64,000 bases of DNA from Variovorax sp. OV329 (GTDB lineage Bacteria; Pseudomonadota; Gammaproteobacteria; Burkholderiales; Burkholderiaceae_C), in contig NZ_FOUG01000007.1 in NCBI RefSeq assembly GCF_900114785.1, positions 248,001-312,000 on the forward strand, read 5' to 3'. The notes below the pieces were generated by a model. It was not told the DNA's origin and did not search any database. It saw nothing but the letters and a program-made list of their open reading frames with translations. Within the stretch, counting starts at the first letter, position 1. Each line of letters starts with the position of its first letter. The translations under genes and the position numbers were made by a program. This document shows, piece after piece, positions 57,060-64,000 of this stretch.

Positions 57060-57581
57060 ATGGCCAGGCACCGCTCCAGCTTGCCCATCGCGGCGCTCAC
57101 AGCCGAGGCTTTTCGCCCGTTCGGCGACGTCATCGAAGCCAGCCCCACGGCGCGCCATTTCCCCATCAACAGCGGTTTTGCGGAACGCTTCCACGACCTT
57201 GCCCGGGTCGATGTCAACACCGAGGGTGGCCGCGCCATCGTCAGCATCTTCCAGGCCCTGCCGCGTACGCTGCCGATGCAACTGCGGTTGCTCGAACGGC
57301 ATCCGCTGGGCAGCCAGGCCTTCATGCCGCTGTCGCCGCGTGCCTACCTGGTGGTGGTGGCGCCGGCCAATCCTGATCGCGATGGGCCCGATCTTGCCGC
57401 GATGCGCTGCTTTCGCGCGGAGCCCGGCCAGGGCGTGAATTACGCGCGCGGCACATGGCACCATCCGCTGATCGCGCTCGACGCGCCGAGCGACTTCCTG
57501 GTGGTCGACCGCGGCGGCGCGCCGGGCGACCTCAATTGCGACGAGCACCCGCTCGGCGCGCAAGCAGCCTGGGTCGGCTAG
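57060..57581 (+). CDS. allA: Ureidoglycolate lyase
   Basis: A 173-residue AllA-type cupin-like enzyme that splits ureidoglycolate into glyoxylate and urea, the last step of allantoin catabolism. The N-terminal LTAEAFRPFGDVIEA, the HPLGSQAFMPLSPRAYLVVVAP block and GVNYARGTWHHPLIAL with the metal-region histidines are family signatures. The ATG at 57060 is used. It closes the 51.1-57.6 kb operon and gives the strongest clue that this operon handles a ureide. Confidence 0.9.
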   Translation: MARHRSSLPIAALTAEAFRPFGDVIEASPTARHFPINSGFAERFHDLARVDVNTEGGRAIVSIFQALPRTLPMQLRLLERHPLGSQAFMPLSPRAYLVVVAPANPDRDGPDLAAMRCFRAEPGQGVNYARGTWHHPLIALDAPSDFLVVDRGGAPGDLNCDEHPLGAQAAWVG

Positions 57582-57853
57582 TGTGGTGCAGCCATTCAAG
57601 GGCAGCACAGCAGCGCCGCGCAGCCGCCAAGCAACATCGCGCCGACAAGAAAGCTGCCCGCGCTTGAACGGTCCGGGTTTCATTGGGTAAACCACCACCG
57701 CCGAGTCACGTTTCCGAGACGGTGCCTCAGGGTTCGCCCTGAGCCGCTTAACATGAGTCGTTGCAAGTCTGCAACTTATGAAAAAGCAGCCCTGTTCAGG
57801 TCATTGCGGCACTGTATGCGACTGTATAAAGCCATAGTTTTTGGAGAATCCTG
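57582..57853. other. Gene-free region with two small palindromes
   Basis: No coding frame is convincing. CTCAGGG-TTCG-CCCTGAG (57726-57743) is a perfect hairpin without a T run, possibly a REP-like element or weak terminator. GTTGCA-AGTC-TGCAAC (57760-57775) is a perfect palindrome that could be an operator. A TATAAA at 57825-57830, with a TTGCGG 15 bases upstream, may be part of the promoter for the next genes. Confidence 0.45.
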
Positions 57854-57934
57854 ATGATGGGCGGAGAGAACATGCGCACGACTTGGCGCCATCTCCCGAG
57901 CGCAACGGTTCGAAGCGATGGAGGAGCGGAATGA
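57854..57934 (+). CDS. Possible 26-residue leader peptide
   Basis: A tandem ATG at 57854/57857, 7 bases after a TTGGAG ribosome site, opens a 26-codon frame (MMGGENMRTTWRHL at its start). Its stop overlaps the ATG of the next small gene (ATGA, 57931-57934), so it may couple translation. The peptide has no recognisable domain. Confidence 0.4.
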   Translation: MMGGENMRTTWRHLPSATVRSDGGAE

Positions 57935-58167
57935 ACGAAGCGGACATTGCAGCGTCCATAGAGCGGCTCATGAGACGGGTCGACTATTACCTGCATTGCG
58001 AACTCGACGAGGAATACGACCATGACCGGCCGGACTCCGCCCGAGTGCAACTCGAGGCGGCCCTGCGCCAGGAACTGCTTCGCGCCGGGGCCATCGCCAT
58101 GATGAGCGCCGCTGTCAGCACCGCGTCGGACCGGAACGACGCCGAAGGCGACAAGAGCATCGCTTGA
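57931..58167 (+). CDS. Small hypothetical protein
   Basis: A 78-residue acidic helical protein with no membrane segment; IERLMRRVDYYLHCELDEEYDHD and VQLEAALRQELLRAGAIAMM are its recognisable stretches. The ATG at 57931 has a GGAGGAG ribosome site and overlaps the stop of a 26-codon leader frame. I do not recognise the family. A longer frame starting from TTG at 57841 is less likely because the strong ribosome site belongs to 57931. Confidence 0.62.
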   Translation: MNEADIAASIERLMRRVDYYLHCELDEEYDHDRPDSARVQLEAALRQELLRAGAIAMMSAAVSTASDRNDAEGDKSIA

Positions 58168-58296
58168 CCTTGTCGGGCCGGGGTCGGCGGAGCGGCCCCA
58201 TCCTGTCTTGATTCGCCGGCACCGGCCTCCGCCCTTGCAGGCGCGGATCGGCCCACAATCCCCTCCACGAACATCCGGCCTTCGCAGGAGCGACAC

Positions 58297-59733
58297 ATGC
58301 AATCCAACCCGCAGGAAGTCGACCGGCTGAGCGCCGCAACCCGGCTGGCCGACGCCCTCGCCTTGCAGCGCGCCGCCTACATGGCCCGCCCGGTGCCCGA
58401 CATGGCCGAGCGCAGGCGCGACCTGCGCACCCTGCAGCGCTTCGTGCGCGAGCACAAGGAGGCGCTGTGCGCTGCCATCAGCGCCGACTACGGCAACCGC
58501 TCCCGGCACGAGACGCTGATGGCCGAGATCTTTCCCGTGCAGGACGGCATCGGGCATGCCGTGCGCCACCTGCGCCGGTGGATGAAGCCGCAGCGCCGGG
58601 GCGTGGACCGCAAGAACTTCCTGGGCGCGAAGAACGTGGTGATCCCGCAGCCGCTGGGCGTGGTGGGCGTGATCGTCCCGTGGAACTTCCCGCTCAACCT
58701 CAGCCTGCTGCCGCTCACCTACATCTTCGCGGCGGGCAACCGCGCGATGGTGAAGATGAGCGAGAACTCGCGCAACCTCACCCGCCTGCTGATGGCCGAG
58801 ATGCCGCGCTACTTTCCGCCCGAGAAGCTGCAGTTCTTCGAGGAGACCGGCGGTGTGGGCATCGAGTTCTCCAAACTGCCCTTCGACCACCTGCTCTTCA
58901 CCGGCTCCGGCCAGACCGGCCGCGCGGTGATGAGCGCCGCGGCGCAGAACCTCTGCCCGGTGACGCTGGAGCTGGGCGGCAAGGCGCCTGCGCTGGTGTG
59001 CGACGGCTTTCCGCTGCGCACCGCCGCCGAGCGCATCCTGTTCGTGAAGTTCATGAACGCCGGCCAGATCTGCACGACGGTGGACCATGCGTGGCTGCCG
59101 CAGTCGCAGCTGCAGGCCTTCGTCGAGCTGGCGCGGGAGATCATGCCCAGGCGCTACGCGAGCCTGGCCACGCCGGACTACACCTCGATCATCGACGAGC
59201 ACTCCTTCGAGCGCCTGCTGGCCGCGCTGGATGAAGCGCGCGGGCGCGGCGCGCAGGTGATCCAGCTGATTCCGGGCGAGCCCTTCGACCGCGCCAGCCG
59301 AAAGATCGCACCGCACATCGTGCTGAACGCCCCGGAAGACTGCGCGCTGATGCGCCGGGAGATCTTCGGGCCCATCCTCCCGCTGCGCGGCTACACCTCG
59401 CTGGAGCAGGTCATCGAGTCCATCAACGCGGGCGACCGGCCGCTGGCCTTCTACCCCTTCAGCCATGACCGCCAGCAGGTGCAGATGCTGCTGGACCGGG
59501 TGATGTCCGGCGGGGTGTCGGTGAACGACGCGCTCTTCCACGTCGCCCAGCACGACCTGCCCTTTGGCGGTGTGGGTGCATCGGGGATGGGGCACTATCA
59601 CGGCCATGAAGGCTTCATCACCTTCTCGAAGCTGCGGCCGGTGTTCTACCAGGCGCGCTTCTCGGCGATGAAGTTCCTGGCACCGCCCTACGGCAAGCTG
59701 GCCGAGCGGATGCTGGGCTTCCTCATCCGTTGA
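58297..59733 (+). CDS. Coniferyl-aldehyde-type aldehyde dehydrogenase
   Basis: A 478-residue NAD(P)-dependent aldehyde dehydrogenase. The catalytic Glu is E225 (LELGGKAP) and the nucleophile C259 (NAGQICTT). GVVGVIVPWNFPLNL and the C-terminal FITFSKLRPVFYQARFSAMKF are typical of the coniferyl aldehyde dehydrogenase/CalB group, which also contains long-chain aliphatic enzymes. The sequence IC at the catalytic loop is slightly unlike the common TC. It is followed by msrA after 30 bases. Confidence 0.88.
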   Translation: MQSNPQEVDRLSAATRLADALALQRAAYMARPVPDMAERRRDLRTLQRFVREHKEALCAAISADYGNRSRHETLMAEIFPVQDGIGHAVRHLRRWMKPQRRGVDRKNFLGAKNVVIPQPLGVVGVIVPWNFPLNLSLLPLTYIFAAGNRAMVKMSENSRNLTRLLMAEMPRYFPPEKLQFFEETGGVGIEFSKLPFDHLLFTGSGQTGRAVMSAAAQNLCPVTLELGGKAPALVCDGFPLRTAAERILFVKFMNAGQICTTVDHAWLPQSQLQAFVELAREIMPRRYASLATPDYTSIIDEHSFERLLAALDEARGRGAQVIQLIPGEPFDRASRKIAPHIVLNAPEDCALMRREIFGPILPLRGYTSLEQVIESINAGDRPLAFYPFSHDRQQVQMLLDRVMSGGVSVNDALFHVAQHDLPFGGVGASGMGHYHGHEGFITFSKLRPVFYQARFSAMKFLAPPYGKLAERMLGFLIR

Positions 59734-59763
59734 ACGAAACTCACCCATCAGGAGAACAGCAGC

Positions 59764-60276
59764 ATGAGCACCACCACCGAAACGGCCATCCTTGCAGGCG
59801 GATGCTTCTGGGGCATGCAGGAATTGCTGCGCAACCACCCCGGCGTGGTGAGCAGCCGCGTGGGCTACAGCGGCGGCGACGTGGCCAACGCCACCTACCG
59901 CAACCACGGCACGCATGCCGAGGCGATCGAGATCGTGTTCGATCCCGCCCGGCTGAGCTTTCGCCAGCTGCTGGAATTCTTCTTCCAGATCCACGACCCC
60001 ACGACGCGCGACCGCCAGGGCAACGACCGTGGCGCCTCCTACCGTTCGGGCATCTACTACACCAGCGAGGAACAGCGGCAGGTTGCGCTGGACACCATCG
60101 CCGACGTGGACGCCTCGGGCCTGTGGCCGGGCAAGGTGGTGACCGAAGTGAAGCCTGCCGGCCCCTTCTGGAATGCCGAGCCGGAGCATCAGGACTACCT
60201 GCAGCGCTACCCCGAGGGCTACACCTGCCACTGGGTGCGGCCGAACTGGACGCTGCCGCGTCGCGCCGTCGCCTGA
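59764..60276 (+). CDS. msrA: Peptide methionine-(S)-S-oxide reductase
   Basis: A 170-residue MsrA. The catalytic Cys14 lies in [38 protein letters not shown] and the [11 protein letters not shown] block are family marks. Only one later cysteine (YTCHW) is visible, so the resolving-cysteine arrangement is the shorter type. It repairs oxidised methionine in cytoplasmic proteins. It is probably co-transcribed with the aldehyde dehydrogenase. Confidence 0.94.
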   Translation: MSTTTETAILAGGCFWGMQELLRNHPGVVSSRVGYSGGDVANATYRNHGTHAEAIEIVFDPARLSFRQLLEFFFQIHDPTTRDRQGNDRGASYRSGIYYTSEEQRQVALDTIADVDASGLWPGKVVTEVKPAGPFWNAEPEHQDYLQRYPEGYTCHWVRPNWTLPRRAVA

Positions 60277-60309
60277 TTCCGCTCCCGCCCGGCCCCTGGC
60301 GAGCGGCGC

Positions 60310-60735
60310 TCAGGCCAGCTGCCGGATGCGCTCCGCCCAGTCGGCCACGCCGCGCGCGATGTCCGCGTAGGCCGTCTCGAAGGCGGCGCGGGGCATGCGG
60401 AAGGGATCGGCAACGTCCTGCGTCCCCAGTCGGAACACCTTGCCACGCACCTGCGGGTAGCGGCGCTCCAGTTCGGTTCGCTGGTGCTGCTCCATCACCA
60501 GGATCAGTTCGGCGTGCTGGCACATCAGGCTGCTCACCTGCTGGGCGCGGTGTGCGCTGAGGTCCATGCCCTGCTCGGCTGCCAGCGCCACCGACAACGG
60601 ATCAGCCGGCTCGCCGACCAGGGCGCCGAGTCCTGCGGACCACACCATCTTCTCCGGAAACTCGCGCGCCAGAAGCACCTGGGCCAGGGGGCTGCGGCAG
60701 ATGTTTCCGATGCAAAGGGTGAGGATGCGCTGCAT
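60310..60735 (-). CDS. Low-molecular-weight protein-tyrosine-phosphatase
   Basis: A 141-residue phosphatase. The P-loop C-x5-R-S is CIGNICRS (C8, R14), and the acid loop DVADPFRMP carries the general-acid Asp. The family includes Wzb/Etp regulators of capsule synthesis. No capsule or kinase gene is nearby. It lies convergent with msrA. Confidence 0.92.
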   Translation of the reverse strand: MQRILTLCIGNICRSPLAQVLLAREFPEKMVWSAGLGALVGEPADPLSVALAAEQGMDLSAHRAQQVSSLMCQHAELILVMEQHQRTELERRYPQVRGKVFRLGTQDVADPFRMPRAAFETAYADIARGVADWAERIRQLA

Positions 60736-60855
60736 GAGGGCTCACAGTGTAGAGCCCATGCGAGCCTGCATTTCCGACGGCCCGGCTTTCCCTGGCCACG
60801 GCGCTTGCGGCGGAGGTTGGGCGCTGCTCCGGATGGGCCCAGTCCTCGCCTCGGA

Positions 60856-61047
60856 TCACGAAGGACCCGGGCCGCCCGGCTCGCCGGACTCCTTGTCCTG
60901 CTCCGCCTTCTTGCGGCCCAGGTCCTTCATCATCTCTTCACCAACCTTGTCGCGGCCGTCGCTGGGCACGGACTCTTCCTGGGTGATTTCCGGCTCTTCG
61001 TTCACCGGCCCGTCGGGCGGGCTTCCTTTGGGCGTGGGGGTTCTCAT
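60856..61047 (-). CDS. Small hydrophilic hypothetical protein
   Basis: A 63-residue, highly charged protein rich in Glu, Lys, Pro and Gly, with no hydrophobic core (for example EEPEITQEESVPSDGRDKV). It is probably intrinsically disordered. The ATG at 61047 has a strong AGGAGA site; upstream extensions of the frame lack coding character. I do not recognise a family. Confidence 0.62.
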   Translation of the reverse strand: MRTPTPKGSPPDGPVNEEPEITQEESVPSDGRDKVGEEMMKDLGRKKAEQDKESGEPGGPGPS

Positions 61048-61226
61048 GCTATCTCCTGGGTGTCGCAATGAAACCCATGCTCGCGCCCGCAGCGCGCGAG
61101 CTGTAGCGTCCTTTGGCCCGAACGGCCGTCGGCCCTGGCCGACACGGAACATTCGCCCTCCCTGGCGCACATTCAAAATATCAGGTGTTACCACCGCACC
61201 ATCACAGGAAGGCGCCGCCAACGCAG

Positions 61227-61910
61227 CTACGCCATGTCGCCCGGCACCGCCGCGTAGGCCAGCGCGTAGGTGCCGCGCCACATGCCGGGCTGCGCGCCCA
61301 TCGCCACCAGCGCCGCATCGTCCAGCGTGGACCGGGACAGCACCTGCAGCTGCGCTGCGTCGAAGCCGCAGGCCACCAGCACCCAGTCGGCCACGCGGTC
61401 CGACAGGCCGCGGATGCGCTGCTCTTCGGTGGGCGCGATGGGCGGCGCCTCGTGGCGCAGCAGGTGCAAGCCTGCGAGGCCCGGCTGCATCGCCGTTTCT
61501 TCCCCAAGCGAGCGCAACGCGGCCCGCAATTCATCGGCACGACCCGCCGCGGGCGACAAGCGAATGGTCAGCGCCTGTCGCGCCGTCGTGCCGCCGCGGC
61601 TCTCCAGCACGCGGCACTGGCTGCGCACCATGTTCCTGTGATGCGGCATCAGGCGCTGCGACCAGGGCGTGGGCGCGTTGAGCCGAGCCAGGTAGGCGGG
61701 CGAGCCCAGCACGGCATGGTCTTCCAGTTCGTACATCACGAACACGCCCTCGCCACCGTCGGCGCCGGTCCAGCGGCTGGCACGGCGGAAGCCGGGAATG
61801 CCCAGTCGCTCCGGGAAGTGCTCGTGCGCATGCCAGTGCTCGAAGTCGGCGCGCGCCTCGGGCGCCATGTCCCACCACATGGCCAAAGCGGCCCTGCCAA
61901 GAAGCGCCAT
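61227..61910 (-). CDS. Hypothetical protein with EthD/dimeric alpha-beta barrel character
   Basis: A 227-residue protein. The first half, with EHWHAHEHFPERLGIPGFRR and VFVMYELEDHAVLGSP, looks like a ferredoxin-like dimeric alpha/beta-barrel repeat, and the second half repeats the pattern. It follows the TRAP binding protein by only 2 bases and is on the same strand, so it is in the same transcript. The fold suggests binding or small conversions of an aromatic or acid; no function is assigned. Confidence 0.7.
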   Translation of the reverse strand: MALLGRAALAMWWDMAPEARADFEHWHAHEHFPERLGIPGFRRASRWTGADGGEGVFVMYELEDHAVLGSPAYLARLNAPTPWSQRLMPHHRNMVRSQCRVLESRGGTTARQALTIRLSPAAGRADELRAALRSLGEETAMQPGLAGLHLLRHEAPPIAPTEEQRIRGLSDRVADWVLVACGFDAAQLQVLSRSTLDDAALVAMGAQPGMWRGTYALAYAAVPGDMA

Positions 61911-61912
61911 GC

Positions 61913-62944
61913 CTACTTCGCCGCCGCACGCAGGCGCGCGAGTTCGGCCGATACCTGCTGCACCACCGGCTCGCCCACCTCGCGGCTGAACTTGTCGGTG
62001 ACCGGCTGCACCTTCTGGCGCAGGCGGGCGATTTCGGGCGCGCTCACCTCGTTGACCTGCATGCTCTTCTTCAGCGCATCGACCGATTCGGTCTCCTTCT
62101 GCAGCGTGGCCTTGCGCTCCTCGGCCTTCGCCTCGTCAGCGGCCTCGCGGATGATCCGGCGCTCCGCCTCGGACATGCCGTCCCAGGTCTTCTTGCTCAT
62201 CAGGAAAGGCATGCCGGTGTAGACGTGGCGCGTGAGCGAGAGGTACTTCTGCACCTCGGCGAACTTGGCCGACTCGATCACCGCCACCGGGTTGTCCTGC
62301 CCGTCGATGGCGCGCGACTCCAGCGCACCGTACACCTCGCCGAAGGTCATGGGTACCGGGTTGGCGCCCAGGGTGGTGAACAGGTCGATGAAGATCGGCG
62401 AGGCGATCACGCGGATCTTCAGGCCCTGGATGTCCTCGGCCTTGGTGATGGGCCGCTTGCTGTTGGTGATGTGCCTGAAGCCGAGGTCCCAGATGCCCAG
62501 GCCGACGACGCCGCTGTTCGCCAGGTCGCCCAGCATCTTCGTGCCCACCGGGCCGTCTGCAATGGCATAAGCCTCCTGCGCGCTGTTGAACAGGAAAGGC
62601 AGGTCGAAGACCATGAACTGCTTGTCGATGGAAGCCACCAGGCCGGTCGCCATCGACGTGAAGTCCAGCGTGCCGCCGCGCACCGCGGACAGGTTCTGCG
62701 GATCGCTGCCCAGCACCGCGTTGGGGAACAGGGTGACCTTCATCTTGCCGCCGCTCTTGCTCGCCACGGCGTCGGCGAACTTCTGCGCGCCGGTGCCCAG
62801 CGGATGGTCCTTGGCCAGGCTGAAGGCGAAGCGCAGGTTGCGCTCCTTCACGTCCTGCGCGTGAACGGCCGGCGTGATGCCCAGCAGGGTGGCGGCGCCC
62901 AGGGCCGCGACCAGCGCGCGGCGCAGCGGATGGATGGTGCTCAT
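61913..62944 (-). CDS. TRAP transporter substrate-binding protein (DctP family)
   Basis: A 343-residue periplasmic receptor. The signal peptide (about 1-29) ends in VHA. The mature part shows LRFAFSLAKDHPLGTGAQKF and the domain-closing GLKIRVIASPIFIDLF, with the conserved Arg that binds the carboxylate of the ligand. TRAP systems import C4-dicarboxylates and other organic acids. The DctQ and DctM membrane subunits are not in the window. A GGAGAC ribosome site precedes the ATG. It is divergent from an IclR regulator. Confidence 0.92.
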   Translation of the reverse strand: MSTIHPLRRALVAALGAATLLGITPAVHAQDVKERNLRFAFSLAKDHPLGTGAQKFADAVASKSGGKMKVTLFPNAVLGSDPQNLSAVRGGTLDFTSMATGLVASIDKQFMVFDLPFLFNSAQEAYAIADGPVGTKMLGDLANSGVVGLGIWDLGFRHITNSKRPITKAEDIQGLKIRVIASPIFIDLFTTLGANPVPMTFGEVYGALESRAIDGQDNPVAVIESAKFAEVQKYLSLTRHVYTGMPFLMSKKTWDGMSEAERRIIREAADEAKAEERKATLQKETESVDALKKSMQVNEVSAPEIARLRQKVQPVTDKFSREVGEPVVQQVSAELARLRAAAK

Positions 62945-63008
62945 GTGTCTCCTTCGATTGTGGATGGCGAGGCGGCCGATGAAGGTCGCGCGGTCGGCAT
63001 CCTGGCCT

Positions 63009-63049
63009 AAAGTTGAAAGACATTCAACTTTTTGATAACTTTCAACTTT
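63009..63049. promoter_or_regulatory. Three TTCAACTTT half-sites between the TRAP and IclR genes
   Basis: AAAGTTGAAAG (63009-63019) and CTTTCAACTTT (63039-63049) are a perfect 11-base inverted repeat. A third copy of TTCAACTTT (63023-63031) lies between, in direct orientation to the right arm with an 18-base period. This is a likely operator for the IclR regulator at 63073. Confidence 0.62.
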
Positions 63050-63072
63050 TGAACACGGCGAGACAACGGGTT

Positions 63073-63915
63073 ATGAGTGGCGCTCTCGAAAAATCATTGG
63101 CGATCCTGGAGTACCTGGTCGACTTTCCGGACGGTGCAGCGCTGGTCCAGATCGCCACCGACCTCAACCAGTTGCGCAGCGGCTGCCACCGCACGTTGCA
63201 GGAGTTGATCGGCTACGGCTACGTGCGCCAGTTGCCCCAGCGCGGCGACTACGCGCTCACCACCAAGATGGCCTCGATGGGCCTGAGCTTCCTGGGCAAG
63301 TCGGGCGTGGTGGACATCGCGCAGCCGGTCATCCACAGGCTGGCGCAGGCCACGGAGGAACTGGTTCGCCTGGCCATCGTGGACGGCGAGCGCCTGACGC
63401 TGGTGGCCAAGGCGCAGGGCGCACGCTCGGGCCTGCTGTACGACCCCGACATGGGCATCGACCTGCGCCTGTCGTGCAGCGCGGCGGGCCAGGCCTGGCT
63501 CATGACCTTGCCGGAAGACGTGGCGATCGCCTACGTGAGCCGCCAGGGCATCGGCCACCCGCGCAACTTCGGCCCCAACGCGCCCACCTCGGTGAAGGCG
63601 CTCCTGAAGATGCTGGAGGAGCACCGCAAGCGGCGCTTCAGCATCATCGAGGAGGCCTATGCCCCCGGCATGAGCTCCATGGCCGCGCCGATACAGCGCG
63701 CCGGCGAGCCGGCCACCGGCGTGCTGGTGATCGCGGGGCCCTCGTCACGGCTGACGCTGCAGCGCATGCAGCAGTTCGGCCCGCAGATCCTGGCGGCCGC
63801 CGACGAACTGGCGGTGACGGGCAACGCCTCCCCCCTGTTGAAGTCCGCCAACGTGGGGACCTGGGGCAACGTGACGGACAAGCCCCGGCGCAGCGCGCGG
63901 CGCGCCAGGGCTTGA
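63073..63915 (+). CDS. IclR-family transcriptional regulator
   Basis: A 280-residue IclR regulator. The N-terminal winged helix (LEKSLAILEYLVDFPDGAALVQIA) leads into the effector domain (about 90-260; RLAIVDGERLTLVAKAQG). The C-terminus is basic. It is divergent from the TRAP binding protein and very likely controls it through the repeats between them. The ATG at 63073 is used; an upstream TTG frame would run through the repeats. Confidence 0.9.
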   Translation: MSGALEKSLAILEYLVDFPDGAALVQIATDLNQLRSGCHRTLQELIGYGYVRQLPQRGDYALTTKMASMGLSFLGKSGVVDIAQPVIHRLAQATEELVRLAIVDGERLTLVAKAQGARSGLLYDPDMGIDLRLSCSAAGQAWLMTLPEDVAIAYVSRQGIGHPRNFGPNAPTSVKALLKMLEEHRKRRFSIIEEAYAPGMSSMAAPIQRAGEPATGVLVIAGPSSRLTLQRMQQFGPQILAAADELAVTGNASPLLKSANVGTWGNVTDKPRRSARRARA

Positions 63916-63952
63916 TGCGCAGGCCGCGCGATGCGGCCCCTGAACTGCACCG

Positions 63953-64000
63953 CTACTGGCAGGCGAAGTTCTCGGCCAGCTCGATGCTGCCGCTGCCCTT
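63953..64000 (-). CDS. C-terminal end of an unidentified gene
   Basis: An open frame from the right edge ends at a TAG at 63953-63955 with the residues KGSGSIELAENFACQ. It is convergent with the IclR gene. Too little is visible to name a product, and coding is not certain. Confidence 0.35.
   Translation of the reverse strand, partial: KGSGSIELAENFACQ

Overview
The window is GC-rich (by eye, not calculated), densely packed and mostly organised in short operons with ATGA/GTGA overlaps. Its core genes (lptFG divergent from pepA-holC, cysB, argA, hrpA, the dapC-dapD-dapE-prmB block, many ABC-type and TRAP-type binding proteins) point to a betaproteobacterium of the order Burkholderiales, most likely Comamonadaceae (Variovorax/Ramlibacter-like). 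This placement rests on gene content and protein style; no 16S gene is present. I saw no phage, integrase, IS element or CRISPR array.

Layout. 1-2.7 kb: the edge of a 2-aminoethylphosphonate locus (binding-protein fragment, GntR regulator, PhnZ-like HD oxygenase, EamA membrane protein). 2.7-6.5 kb: a PLP-dependent Orn/Lys/Arg decarboxylase and an NfeD/SPFH membrane-protein pair. 6.5-8.3 kb: tRNA-Ser(GGA), an FHA protein, a small lipoprotein and a small hypothetical, separated by clear intrinsic terminators. 8.3-16.9 kb: an orphan branched-chain amino-acid-type binding lipoprotein, pepA-holC, lptFG, a CbiX-like protein, CysB and a methionine-type aminotransferase. 16.9-24.9 kb: an SDR/LysR divergent pair, DUF3309, hrpA, argA.

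24.9-42.4 kb is the most unusual part. A TetR regulator and an alpha/beta hydrolase diverge, around a perfect TetR-style palindrome, from a 14-gene same-strand run: FAA hydrolase, alpha/beta hydrolase, two paralogous amidohydrolases, a complete Liv-type ABC importer whose last ATPase is fused to a Tm-1-like (UPF0261) domain, a PEP-hydrolase-like TIM barrel (the other half of Tm-1), a flotillin, an SRPBCC protein, an SRPBCC-quinone oxidoreductase fusion and a VOC protein. It reads as an import-and-degrade system for an unknown amide- or lactone-like compound, with an unexplained Tm-1/flotillin component.

42.4-50.9 kb: a DUF1778-GNAT toxin-antitoxin pair with a palindromic operator, the dap lysine/peptidoglycan genes with a PilT/PilU ATPase inserted, prmB, and an ABC-F ATPase. 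51.1-57.6 kb: a second catabolic operon (polar amino-acid-type ABC importer, class V aminotransferase, hydantoinase/allantoinase-like enzyme, RpiR regulator, ureidoglycolate lyase), probably for a ureide or hydantoin. 57.6-64 kb: a coupled small-ORF pair, a coniferyl-type aldehyde dehydrogenase, msrA, a low-molecular-weight phosphatase, small hypotheticals, a TRAP binding protein divergent from an IclR regulator, and the last codons of one more gene at the right edge.
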